A stretch of 64,000 nt of DNA from Gammaproteobacteria bacterium (GTDB lineage Bacteria > Pseudomonadota > Gammaproteobacteria > UBA4575). This document shows, piece by piece, positions 48,130 to 57,378 of the stretch; position 1 is the first letter of the stretch; each line of letters begins with the position of its first letter. The notes under the pieces are model-generated. The model did not search any database and was not told the DNA's origin. It saw only the letters and a list, made by a program, of their open reading frames with translations. The DNA is taken from NCBI GenBank assembly GCA_011523795.1, contig WTFY01000010.1, forward strand, positions 345,792 through 409,791, in the 5' to 3' direction. The translations under genes were made by a program, and so were the position numbers.

Positions 48130-49188
48130 TCAGGTGGAAACCGCTCCGGAAAGTACCATGAACACGTAGGCTTTCGCTTTTCGGAGTTGATTTTCAGAGA
48201 TGACCAGTTTGATGTGGTGAATGCCACGTAGCATGACAAAACGCCCGGACTTTGCAAAGAGCGTTGTCGGTTTCGAAACCCAGTCAGCAAGTGCCGTCAG
48301 CTTCTCCGTGGCTACAAGGTCCTCATGACCGAGGGCATCCAAAAACGGGTCCCAATCGGTCAGGCCATCGAGCCAATAACGTGAATCCTTTGTATATCTC
48401 TGCTTGACGATAAGCGTAAGGCCGAGCGTCGGGCCAACACCTTCTTCCTGCACGTCAATATTCACCCCGGTCCTGACGATGTTCACGCGTTTCTTGAAGC
48501 GTGCAATCACGGAATCGACCGCAGAGACCTGGCCCGGCCAACCCGTGTTTTCGAGATAGCCACATATTTCCTGCTGCGATTTGAAACCCATGATTGCCAA
48601 GCGGATTGCACGTGAGCGAGACGGGAATATGCCGAACGAATCCATGCGCGTATCGCCTGGCTGCGCCAGGTAGGCTCGTTCGACATTCTTCCGCTTGGTG
48701 TCGTGCATCCCCCAGCCTACACTGGAAACTAGCGCTTCAACCACCAGGCCGATATCGTTCACCTGACCACGGGCTCCAATGATTGGCCGTTCCCCGGGCC
48801 GAAGGAACATTCCCGGAAGCGAACAGCCGCTTTCCTGCGCCGAGCCAATGTCATATTCCAGCATCAGCTTGCGGCCTACGATTTCACGCAGGGGCGAGTT
48901 TTCGGCATCCATTTGTGTACACAACCGCGCGATCGCTTTTGCAGTCTCATCTGTCCTGTCAGTCCGTGCGCGCTCCATGAAAAACCCTGCCGTCCTGGTT
49001 CCGCTTGCCAGGGAAACGCCGAAATCCGCTTCAGGCCTGTGCGTATGCAACGGCAGTTCAAAGCCGAACGGAAGGGCGCCCATGGTAATGGGATGTTTCC
49101 TGGCACATTCGAGTATGCGCTCCCATTCCGGGACTCCGATAAGAATCGGCGAAATCCTGTTTCGAAAGTGCTCAAGCAATTCACCCAT
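48130..49188 (-). CDS. Unrecognised RiPP-island protein, 352 residues
   Basis: I do not recognise a family with confidence. Soluble, no signal peptide or membrane helix. It shows repeated strand-rich blocks ending in hydrophobic runs (FGVSLASGTRTAGFFME, KLMLEYDIG, RAIRLAIMGF, VGPTLGLTLIVKQ, HHIKLVISENQLRKAKAYVF). The last block and the overall length faintly recall ABBA-type peptide prenyltransferases, which I could not verify. ATG 49188 has GAGGG seven bases upstream. The frame continues open upstream to 49260 behind a second strong GAGGAG, but only ATA or ATT codons are available there as starts. It is the last gene of the minus-strand operon, after the leader-toroid gene. Confidence 0.75.
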   Translation of the reverse strand: MGELLEHFRNRISPILIGVPEWERILECARKHPITMGALPFGFELPLHTHRPEADFGVSLASGTRTAGFFMERARTDRTDETAKAIARLCTQMDAENSPLREIVGRKLMLEYDIGSAQESGCSLPGMFLRPGERPIIGARGQVNDIGLVVEALVSSVGWGMHDTKRKNVERAYLAQPGDTRMDSFGIFPSRSRAIRLAIMGFKSQQEICGYLENTGWPGQVSAVDSVIARFKKRVNIVRTGVNIDVQEEGVGPTLGLTLIVKQRYTKDSRYWLDGLTDWDPFLDALGHEDLVATEKLTALADWVSKPTTLFAKSGRFVMLRGIHHIKLVISENQLRKAKAYVFMVLSGAVST

Positions 49189-49653
49189 GGTACCGCCCTC
49201 TTCGGCAAGACGGTCCTGGGTAAGTGTGACTGCCTCGTCAATATCTATAACCGTCTCCTCATGCTACACAAATCATTTCGTACAGAAGCCCAGGCGCGAG
49301 GCCTGGCCAGAAGTCACACATGCCCGGCGCGCCGGTCCTGGGCATGCTGGCGTCTGACGGGTTTGATTGCATGCCCTGGCGCCCTGTCAACCGGCCTCAA
49401 GCGGCATAGAAAGGGAAGTACCGGCAGCCAAGCAACCACCGCCATAAAGCGAGGCGACAAGAATTAACGAGAAACTACCCAATGGAAAATGTGCGAAAGG
49501 GCATTAAGATTCATCGGCTTCATGGGCTGCGTGATGCCTGCCCTGTTCAGGCCTGGGCCATATCCTGCGGTTGTATCTCGCAGCATGGCGGCTCCCTGAT
49601 AGACCCTTGCATCAAGTTTCATGTTACCTGCGAGGCACCTTACCTGAAATCCT
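49189..49653. other. 465-bp gap within the minus-strand operon
   Basis: No believable gene on either strand; short frames (for example minus 49612-49547, 21 codons) lack ribosome sites. It contains a 12-bp perfect palindrome CCGGCGCGCCGG (49323-49334) and an inverted repeat GGGCATGC (49340-49347)/GCATGCCC (49369-49376). Confidence 0.4.
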
Positions 49654-50955
49654 TCAGGCCCTCAAGATTTCTACGAGACGCTCCAGGGCCTCGATACAAA
49701 AAGCAGAGGTAACGGCTTCAGAGCCATGCCCTATCTGCCCTACAGCGCCCCACTTCAGCGACTGGTCACCAAACGCGAGAAGCTCCGGCCAACTGCCGTC
49801 CTCATGTTGCGAGCTTAGGAGCCTTTCCACCTGACGTTTCGCATCGATGCTTTCAAGGCTGCCGGTATTGTAGAGCGCTGACACGGCCTGGGCGGTCTGG
49901 AGGATGTTGCCGAATTCTCCCTGCTCATCACGCAAGCCCAGGATACGGTCTGCAAGTAGCGGGCGCAGTTGATCCAGGGCAGGTTGCACACGAATCATGG
50001 CACGGGTGATTGCATAGCAGATTGTGACTGTGTCGGGGTACCATTTGGACGAGCCCTCGAGGCTCCCGTCGGCAATCAGGGATTTCAGCCATCGTTGGGC
50101 AGCCTTGGTTTCGGGGTTGTCACCGAGGTAAGCGATGACGTTTGCATTGACTACGGGGTCCGCTTCGATACGAAATCTCGACACGACATTGGGCTCGTCT
50201 TCCTCCAGTACCCAGGTCATGAAACGACCCTCCTCGTCACGGTTCGCCAAGATTCGCGGAACGTTCCTTCCCAGCAAGATCCAGGGATGAGTCCCGATGA
50301 CAAGGGAGCAGGTGGTGGTACTGTCAAGATCCTGGGGCAGATGCCGGTAGTAGCGCCACAATCCGGGGTATTCAATGGTGTTGGCAAGATACGTCTTGGT
50401 GGCGGTGCATAGGGCCTTGGCCTTCGCTTCATCGCAGCATTCCAGGGCCAGTACGCAAAGAGCCGAGATAAAAGGAGGTCTTTCGAAATGCCGTGGGATG
50501 TCCGGGTCGGCTATGTTGAACCGGATGCAGTGCCAGGCACCATTTTCGTCAATTGTGGATTCCAGGAAATCGAGGCCGCGGCGGATACTTTTCCTGCCCG
50601 CTTTTACAAGCTCCCTGGTGGTGGCTGCGTGCTGTCGGACGTACTCACTTTCAGGGGCAGGGGAACGAAGAGCCGGTGCGGGGTCATGAAGTGTCTTGCG
50701 AAGATACTCAAGTGAAGCAACGCCTGTTTTAGCCGCCTCCCGTTCGGCCTCACTGAGTTTGCTACACGGCGGCAGCACCAAGTGAGTCGAGGTATAGGTT
50801 TCTTCGTGCACGTGAATTTCATGATCCTCGGCCAGCGTCACGCCGAGTTCCTTTTCGATTGTTTCTTTGGGCTTCCCGAGCAGGCGTTCGCGAAAGTCAC
50901 TGTCTTCGCCCGCTCTCGACACGAGAAATTCTTCTGCGTTATTCGGCTTTTTCAT
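49654..50955 (-). CDS. NHLP leader fused to terpene-cyclase-like alpha-toroid
   Basis: 433 residues. Residues 1-78 align without gaps to the leader of the precursor at 47755-48006 (27 of 78 identical, both ending in Gly78; shared ELG, VHE, LPP, and FR..LL..PK.TI). Instead of a short core, residues 110-433 form an alpha/alpha-toroid like squalene-hopene cyclase or prenyltransferase beta subunits, with the QW-type repeat SQHEDGSWPEL and DLDSTTTC (209-216) where class II cyclases have DxDDTA. The middle Asp is Ser, so protonation chemistry is uncertain. Located upstream of the unknown 352-residue gene and downstream of the two ABC genes on the same strand. Function unknown; a leader-bearing enzyme is a real oddity. 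Confidence 0.85.
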   Translation of the reverse strand: MKKPNNAEEFLVSRAGEDSDFRERLLGKPKETIEKELGVTLAEDHEIHVHEETYTSTHLVLPPCSKLSEAEREAAKTGVASLEYLRKTLHDPAPALRSPAPESEYVRQHAATTRELVKAGRKSIRRGLDFLESTIDENGAWHCIRFNIADPDIPRHFERPPFISALCVLALECCDEAKAKALCTATKTYLANTIEYPGLWRYYRHLPQDLDSTTTCSLVIGTHPWILLGRNVPRILANRDEEGRFMTWVLEEDEPNVVSRFRIEADPVVNANVIAYLGDNPETKAAQRWLKSLIADGSLEGSSKWYPDTVTICYAITRAMIRVQPALDQLRPLLADRILGLRDEQGEFGNILQTAQAVSALYNTGSLESIDAKRQVERLLSSQHEDGSWPELLAFGDQSLKWGAVGQIGHGSEAVTSAFCIEALERLVEILRA

Positions 50956-51179
50956 CGATGTTTTCCATTTTCGGGGTCATGGTCGAACGTGAATGCTCAG
51001 CGGTTAACATACATGACGATTGGCGTGATTTCAGCAGGGAGGCGGTGTCGTAGAAACCTGTTACCACGATGCAGTCAAAACGGGTTTGTAGGCAACGACT
51101 GCTGAGGATGAAGTCGAACGGGGAATACCTTGTGGATGATCCTGCAACGCTCGTCCGCCAGCCGGTCTGCCTGCCCGGA

Positions 51180-54122
51180 TCAGGCGATCTGTCTTTTGAC
51201 CAGTTTTCTGAATACCCCTTCAGCCTCCATGAGTTCCTTGAAGGAGCCGCTTTGCACAACTTTTCCGGCCTGTAACACGTAGATGCGATCAGCCTGTTGC
51301 AGCGTGGACAGGCGATGGGCGATGACAACCCGGGTGGAGGTCAGGGCAGTGAGGTTCTGCATGACCTTGGCCTGGTTTTCGTTATCCAGCCAGTTGGTTG
51401 CCTCATCAAACAGCATGATTCGCGGACTGCCGATCACCGAGCGGGCGATTGTGACGCGCTGACTTTCACCCCCTGACAAAACCGCTCCGCCGGACCCGAC
51501 CATGGTCATCATGCCCATGGGCATGCCCTTGATTTCGTTTTCGACTTCTGCAACCCTGGTCGCTGTCCAGACATCCTCAGTCACCACTTCCTCGTGATGA
51601 CTGACCAGATTGTCCCAGATATCCATGGGATGGAGCCCGACAGATTGTGGCACTGCGCCGATTTTCCGGCGCACCTGTTTCAGGTTCAGGTGCCTCAGGT
51701 CCCGCCCGTCGTAATACACTGCGCCAGCAGTCGGGCGGTCGACTCCAAGCGCGAGCCGGAACAGGGTGCTCTTGCCTGCACCGGACTCGCCGGTGATCGC
51801 GACAAATTCGCCAGGACGGGCGTGAATCGTCACATCATCGAGAATTAACGGGCCATCAGGATCGTAACGAAAGGAAACCCGGTCGAACAGAATTTCGCCA
51901 CCCAGATATTCAACCGGCTCTCCTTCGGTCTCGGTTTCAGGAACTGCCGCGAGCAGCGGACGCATCTGGTCGAATGCAGGCAGCATGGCGGCAATGGTGC
52001 CGAAGGACTCGCCCAGCCGGGCGATTGCGGACTGGAAAACGATGAAGACCAGGTAGACGACGAGAAAATCGCCGATCAGGATGTCCCGGTCGCTCACCGC
52101 TGCCACCGCGAATAGCAGTACCCCACCCGCGAGAAAGGGAAGCGCGGCACCAAATGCCCGTGCATGCCCCTCAAATGCCCCCAGTTCGAGTTCTGCGCGT
52201 TTCTGCTCGCGGTAATCCTGTGCCCAGATGGCGAATGCCGAACCTTCCGCGTTTTCCACGCGCAGTTTGGTGAAACCGCCCACGATCTGGAACAGCCTGC
52301 CGGTGACACGACGCGTTGCACGGATCATCCGCCCGTATGGTGAAATCTGGAGCAGGCCAAGGGCTACCGTGATCAGCAGCGAAGCCAGACTGAAGGCGAG
52401 GGTAATGACCCCGAGGGTGGTGTTGTAGAAGAAGATGATGCCAAATACCGGAAGCAGGAAAATAATCGACAGTAAGCTGTCGGCGACGACTCCCTGCAGG
52501 CCATCGCGAAGATTCTGGAATGTCATCCCCGACATGGCCAGGTCACCGGTTGAATGGCGGTGCAGAATGCTTGCCGGAAGGCGCATGAGGCGGTCCCAAA
52601 AGGCAGCTTCGGCCCGCGATGCGGAACGACCCTCAAGCCGCATCATTGCCGTGCTTTGAAACAGGTGCAGCAGTGCACCGAGCAGACCAAATACCGCCAG
52701 CGCCACGGCCACTGAATAGATCACTCCGGCACTTCCGCCTGCAGTTATTTCATTTGCAGCGTAGCCTAGGGCGAGGGCTGGCAACAGTTTGATCAGGCCG
52801 CCCGGAAGCCCGGAAATCACCAGCCGCACCAGATCCGCGGCTGACCCATGCAGGGCGATTCCCAGCAGGTCAGACGGTTTCACGTTCTCCGAAGGCAAGG
52901 GGCGATAGAACATCCAGGCTTCTTCCCCCAGCGTGTTGGCGCGACCTGCTGCAATCCGTACGCTGCGCTTGCTGACTGGGTCGATTTCCCGATAGCGCCC
53001 AAATTTTCCCGGCAGCAGCGCTACGGGCTGGCCATCCTCTGCCCGAAATCCCAGCATCGCGTTACTGTCGCCGCGCCACCAGTGGTCTTCGGCTTTCAAT
53101 CGTACGCGCCGGGCGCGTACGGCTGATGCATCAAGCACTTCAACGAGGCTGACCGGAGTATCGGAAGGTTCCGAGCGCGTGGGAATCTTGAAATCGATAC
53201 CTTCATGGCGGCCGATGATTTGCAAGGCATCTGTCAGGGCCGTGTCTTCGACACGGGCATCCTGGCCTGTCGGCAAGTCATAGATATTGAAAAGCCGCTG
53301 TCGTGCAGTTTTTTCAGCCGTACGTCGGCTGGTCGTCCGCGCACGTTCGAGATTCACTTCGTCGACCACGGCCAGTTGGCGGTTAAGGCGTTCCAGGGCG
53401 AATGCAACCGCGTGAAAGGATGCGAGCGCGGGCAGCAACATGTCTTGCTGCGCCAGTGTTTCCGTTGATTTGCCCAACAATGTGGCCCTGTCAAACAAGG
53501 TGAGCCAGCTTGTCCGCGTCAGCGGTATCATGGTTTCATGTGAGCCGCTTGCTTCGGCAAGCTCTGCTTGGTCGACGATGTCCATGAACAGGAATTCGCC
53601 GCGCAGTGGCTTGGATACCCATACCACATTGCGATGTACGGACAGTGTGCAAGGTGGAAAGGTCCGTGCCATACCGGGATCGGCCAGCGCAGTAGCACGC
53701 GGAATGGGGCTTGCAAACCGAGAAAGTGTGTCCGTAATGGCGGTCAGCCAGGTATCCGTCTGTTCCGCCAGTTCTGCCGGATGAACCTCGGACAGCAAGG
53801 ATGCCGGGAGGCGCTTCAGAAGGGTACCTGGCGATCCTTTTGCAATCAGGCTGAGGGTGGTATCTTTATTGTTGTCCCGTTCGTCGGGTGCCACCCCCGG
53901 CAGTATCCAGCCCGCTTCGCGACGCAGCAGATGCTGCGGCGCTGCCTGTTCCACCCCGTCCTTGAATTCAACCAGGAACAGATTGACGGAACCCTGGTCA
54001 ATGAACCAGACACTGCCTGGGTCGTCGAGTTTCACCGGCAAGTTGCCGGCACAGGGTACGGTTGTGCCGGAACGAGCTACGAGTTCGGCAATCGATGTGC
54101 AGTTCGGGCTTTTGTCCAGCAT
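51180..54122 (-). CDS. NHLM-type bacteriocin ABC transporter, second subunit (TIGR03797-like)
   Basis: 980 residues. About 430 N-terminal residues are a cytosolic region with a cyclic-nucleotide-binding-like start (SVWFIDQGSVNLFLVEF) typical of NHLM ABC2. Six membrane helices follow (about 440-700), then an ATPase: Walker A GESGAGKSTLFRL, signature LSGGESQRVTIARSV, Walker B IMLFDEATNWLD, H-loop AHRLST. No peptidase domain. Forms the export pair with the C39-bearing ABC protein whose stop it overlaps by one base. Confidence 0.92.
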   Translation of the reverse strand: MLDKSPNCTSIAELVARSGTTVPCAGNLPVKLDDPGSVWFIDQGSVNLFLVEFKDGVEQAAPQHLLRREAGWILPGVAPDERDNNKDTTLSLIAKGSPGTLLKRLPASLLSEVHPAELAEQTDTWLTAITDTLSRFASPIPRATALADPGMARTFPPCTLSVHRNVVWVSKPLRGEFLFMDIVDQAELAEASGSHETMIPLTRTSWLTLFDRATLLGKSTETLAQQDMLLPALASFHAVAFALERLNRQLAVVDEVNLERARTTSRRTAEKTARQRLFNIYDLPTGQDARVEDTALTDALQIIGRHEGIDFKIPTRSEPSDTPVSLVEVLDASAVRARRVRLKAEDHWWRGDSNAMLGFRAEDGQPVALLPGKFGRYREIDPVSKRSVRIAAGRANTLGEEAWMFYRPLPSENVKPSDLLGIALHGSAADLVRLVISGLPGGLIKLLPALALGYAANEITAGGSAGVIYSVAVALAVFGLLGALLHLFQSTAMMRLEGRSASRAEAAFWDRLMRLPASILHRHSTGDLAMSGMTFQNLRDGLQGVVADSLLSIIFLLPVFGIIFFYNTTLGVITLAFSLASLLITVALGLLQISPYGRMIRATRRVTGRLFQIVGGFTKLRVENAEGSAFAIWAQDYREQKRAELELGAFEGHARAFGAALPFLAGGVLLFAVAAVSDRDILIGDFLVVYLVFIVFQSAIARLGESFGTIAAMLPAFDQMRPLLAAVPETETEGEPVEYLGGEILFDRVSFRYDPDGPLILDDVTIHARPGEFVAITGESGAGKSTLFRLALGVDRPTAGAVYYDGRDLRHLNLKQVRRKIGAVPQSVGLHPMDIWDNLVSHHEEVVTEDVWTATRVAEVENEIKGMPMGMMTMVGSGGAVLSGGESQRVTIARSVIGSPRIMLFDEATNWLDNENQAKVMQNLTALTSTRVVIAHRLSTLQQADRIYVLQAGKVVQSGSFKELMEAEGVFRKLVKRQIA

Positions 54123-56332
54123 CAGCCCGACTTGACCAGTTTGTAATACATGCCACCCTGGTCCGCAATCAACTCATCGTGCGTACCGCGCTGTACTGTG
54201 ACGCCCTTGTCAAGCACGATAATTTCGTCGCAATCCCGCACGGTACTCAGCCGGTGCGCCACGATCAGGCAGGTGACACCGCGACGCCGCAAGGCATCAT
54301 CAACGTATTCCTCTGTCGCTGCATCGAGCGCGCTGGTCGCCTCGTCCAGAATGAGCACTGTCGGATTGCCCACCAGCGCACGGGCGATTTCCAGCCGTTG
54401 TCGCTGGCCTCCACTGAAATTCACCCCGCCTTCCTCGACGACGGTTGAATATCCTTGTGGCCTGAGCAGGATTTCGTCATGAATCTGGGCATCCCGCGAG
54501 GCGGCGAAGATGACTTCATCCGGTATGGCGGAGTTCCACAAGGTGATATTGTCGCGCAGCGACGCGGAAAAGAGCACGATTTCCTGATCCACCATGGAAA
54601 TGGACTGCCGGAGCACTTCCTCGGGAATCTCATCCCGCAGATGCCCATCAAACAGGATTTCGCCTGACCATGGCTGGTAGACACCCGAAACCAGACGTGC
54701 CAGGGTCGACTTGCCAGAACCACTGGGACCGACTACGGCGACCCGCTGTCCTGGCTTGATCATGAGGCTGAAGTCCTGTATCAAAGGCGGTCGGCTCTTG
54801 TTGAAACCGAAGGTGACGTTTTGCAGTTCAAGCTGGCCGGCAAGTTGGAGCCGACCATTGAATGTGGGGATTGACTCCGATTCCGGACTTCGGCGGCTGT
54901 AAATGGGGTCTTCTGCGGTCTTGGAGATATCCTCAAGCCGTTGCAGATCGGTTTCGAGCGCCTGGCGTTTGTCGACGAACTCCAAAAAACGGCCAACAGG
55001 TGCCAGGAACATCTCTGCCAGGATATAGAACCCAACCAGTGCTCCCAGGGTCATTTCGCCGGTCATGACCAGGCTTCCCCCTATGCCGATGATCACGGCA
55101 CTGCGAAGCACGGCAACCAGGCCCGGGAGCGCAGTATTGACCGAGCCCAGTTCGGAATAGAGCTGGCGCGCATGCAGTTCGCGCGCTTGGTGACCGCTCC
55201 AGCGGGAAAAAAACCGGTCATCCGATCCTGTCATGCGCAGGTTGTCTGCATGGCTCAACATCTGCATGCCGACGCCTATCAACAATCCTTGTTCTCGCCG
55301 CATGGCCTGGCTGCGAACCCCCCGAAGCGCGTTGAGAAAGTGGAGCAACATTCCATGTGCAAGGGCCAGCAACAGTACCATCAGTGTGAGCAGGACATCG
55401 TAGGCAAGCATCGCGGCCAGTAACACCGCGCTCATTGCCATGTCGATAATGAGTACAAGAAACTGGTCGGTCAGATTCTTCGCAATCCTGTCGATGGACG
55501 AGACCCGGTCAGTCAAATCACCAGCCAGCCTGTGTTCAAAAAACTCCACCGGCAATCGCAGTAACCGCGACACGCCCCGGTTGTAGCCAATCACCGATAT
55601 CCGGACTTCGAGTCGCTTCAGGAACCGGTGCTTGAGCAGGGACAAGATGTATACTAGGACACCGCCGCCGAGCAGGGCTGCCACCAGTCCACCCCAGGGA
55701 CCATGGTTTTCCAGAACATCGTCCACGAAAAAACTGAGAGCTACGGGCACGACAAGTGCCAGTAACGTCAACATGAATCCGCAAGCAATCACTACGGCAA
55801 GCACACTCCATGATCCGGCAAGCAAGGTGGTCAATTGACTGAGCAAGTCGGGACGCTCGCCGCCGGGTTTGAAATCGCCACTGCGCTTGAATCGCAGCGC
55901 AATTCCACTGTAGTCCTTGCTGAATTCCTCGGCAGTGACCCTGCGCCGCCCCGTGGACGGGTCATTGAGGTAGAAATAGCCGTCATCAAAACCCTCAAGG
56001 ACAACGAAATGGCTGAATTGCCAGAACAAAATCAGAGGCAACTGCAGTTTTTTCAGTTGCTCGGCGCGTATACTGAGTCCATTGCATTCAAGACCATAGT
56101 GTCTGGAAGCGCGCGCGAGGCTCGCAGCACTGCTGCCGTCTCGACTCACCTCGCATTTTTCACGCAATTCCGTAAGCGGCACCCAGCGTCCGAAGTATGC
56201 CAATATGCTGCCAAGGCAGGCGGCACCACATTCTGATGCGTGCATCTGCAGCAGGATTGGCGTGGTGATCTTTTGTTTCAGGGAGTCCGAGGCAGTGTTG
56301 TCTCCAGCCCCTTTAGAGGCGCTTGGCGGCAT
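54122..56332 (-). CDS. NHLM-type peptidase/permease/ATPase ABC transporter (C39)
   Basis: 736 residues. An N-terminal C39 peptidase has its Cys in MHASECGAACLGS, His in FSHFVVLEGF and Asp in NDPSTG. Six helices lie in about 165-450, then an ATPase with Walker A GPSGSGKSTLARL, signature FSGGQRQRLEIARAL, Walker B VLILDEATSALD and H-loop AHRLST. It should cut the precursor after Ala-Gly and pass the modified core across the membrane. One base separates it from the HlyD gene upstream. Confidence 0.95.
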   Translation of the reverse strand: MPPSASKGAGDNTASDSLKQKITTPILLQMHASECGAACLGSILAYFGRWVPLTELREKCEVSRDGSSAASLARASRHYGLECNGLSIRAEQLKKLQLPLILFWQFSHFVVLEGFDDGYFYLNDPSTGRRRVTAEEFSKDYSGIALRFKRSGDFKPGGERPDLLSQLTTLLAGSWSVLAVVIACGFMLTLLALVVPVALSFFVDDVLENHGPWGGLVAALLGGGVLVYILSLLKHRFLKRLEVRISVIGYNRGVSRLLRLPVEFFEHRLAGDLTDRVSSIDRIAKNLTDQFLVLIIDMAMSAVLLAAMLAYDVLLTLMVLLLALAHGMLLHFLNALRGVRSQAMRREQGLLIGVGMQMLSHADNLRMTGSDDRFFSRWSGHQARELHARQLYSELGSVNTALPGLVAVLRSAVIIGIGGSLVMTGEMTLGALVGFYILAEMFLAPVGRFLEFVDKRQALETDLQRLEDISKTAEDPIYSRRSPESESIPTFNGRLQLAGQLELQNVTFGFNKSRPPLIQDFSLMIKPGQRVAVVGPSGSGKSTLARLVSGVYQPWSGEILFDGHLRDEIPEEVLRQSISMVDQEIVLFSASLRDNITLWNSAIPDEVIFAASRDAQIHDEILLRPQGYSTVVEEGGVNFSGGQRQRLEIARALVGNPTVLILDEATSALDAATEEYVDDALRRRGVTCLIVAHRLSTVRDCDEIIVLDKGVTVQRGTHDELIADQGGMYYKLVKSG

Positions 56333-56884
56333 TTATGACCGCCTCATTCGCAATAGTGTGACCGGGGCTTGCCTGCCAATTTTGATGACAACTTGGCATT
56401 CCCTGCTCGCAAGGGAAGCAAAATAAAGGCTTTCGTCGAGTGTGATGTTTACCCGGTGTAAGGACACCGGCGCTGCAGGGTCGAACACTGCCAGCTCCTC
56501 GGATAGGGGTATGGCGGTGATTTTTGCAACCTTCCCGTCGAGTGAGTCGGCTTGTCCATCTGACTTTTCCAGCTCTATCACCGCTGGCATCCCGGCCTTG
56601 ATATGCGGTGCGACGTCGCTCCGGGCCCAGACGAGTACTTGCACGGTCCTGTTGCCCTCAAGCAGGTTTTCACCAGGTTCGACCAGCACGCCATCCACCG
56701 CGAGACTACGGGCCATGCTCCCGAAGAAGAGCCACACGGCAAGGATGAACAGTAAAAGAGCGATGACAGCAACAAGAAGCCGCTCCCGCGGTGTGGAAAT
56801 CGTCAGCAGCCGGTCAAGTTGTTCCCGTTCTTCCTTTGCTTCGGCAACAGTATTGTGGAATGAGTCAAATGGATTATTGAACAC
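56333..56884 (-). CDS. Short NHLM-type HlyD secretion adaptor
   Basis: 183 residues. One membrane helix (LLVAVIALLLFILAVWLFFG, about 35-56) and then only the C-terminal beta-barrel part of an HlyD adaptor (VQVLVWARSDVAPHIKAGMPAVIELEK; LDGKVAKITAIPLSEE). The lipoyl and coiled-coil hairpin present in typical NHLM HlyD proteins (about 400 residues) is missing. The gene begins the minus-strand export operon. The short form could still bridge to an outer-membrane protein in another way. No internal stop or frameshift is evident, so it looks like a compact variant, not a remnant. Confidence 0.8.
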   Translation of the reverse strand: MFNNPFDSFHNTVAEAKEEREQLDRLLTISTPRERLLVAVIALLLFILAVWLFFGSMARSLAVDGVLVEPGENLLEGNRTVQVLVWARSDVAPHIKAGMPAVIELEKSDGQADSLDGKVAKITAIPLSEELAVFDPAAPVSLHRVNITLDESLYFASLASRECQVVIKIGRQAPVTLLRMRRS

Positions 56885-57378
56885 GGCCGTGAATCTCCCC
56901 AGGAAAAATCAGGCAAGGGCAAAAATCTGGTCCAGCTTGAGTATGATTTTTAGAGATTATATGCAAATATCGATTGTGAAATATAAAATTTTCATGGTTC
57001 TGGAAATTTTGTGTGGTGTGTATCGGCGGAGGGCTTTCAGGCCAGGTCGTTTTCAGCTTCTTTATTTTGGTCAAGCCCCGTTTCTGGTCTTCCATCCGGT
57101 GGCAGTGGAGTCAGTAACCTGTGATCGCGGCGGGAAGGGCATGGTACAGGTCGCCGGCAATCCCATGCCGTGGTTGCCTCCTCGTCGATGCCGGTGATCA
57201 CCGCCATCGTGTCATGAATCCTCTGCCGAGTGCGCCCTTTTGGAATTTCCAGCCGGCCCATGGCTTCACCCTTTGCAGGGAATTCACGGTATAATGCCAC
57301 TCGTTCGTCACGGTACCTGTGTAGATGTTTCCTGACTACGAAACTGCCGAAATCCGGCTTGTTGGCCGAGACTGGACA
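56885..57378. promoter_or_regulatory. Divergent promoter region with AT-rich pocket
   Basis: About 490 bp between the divergent HlyD and LolA-like genes. 56930-57010 is strikingly AT-rich. A minus-strand TATAAT (56961-56956) is a good -10 box for the export operon. No gene is seen; frames such as 57037-57300 (minus) have no support. Confidence 0.5.

Noticed and set aside
49547-49612. Minus-strand 21-codon frame with two Cys as a mini precursor
   Set aside because: No ribosome site and no leader-like sequence.
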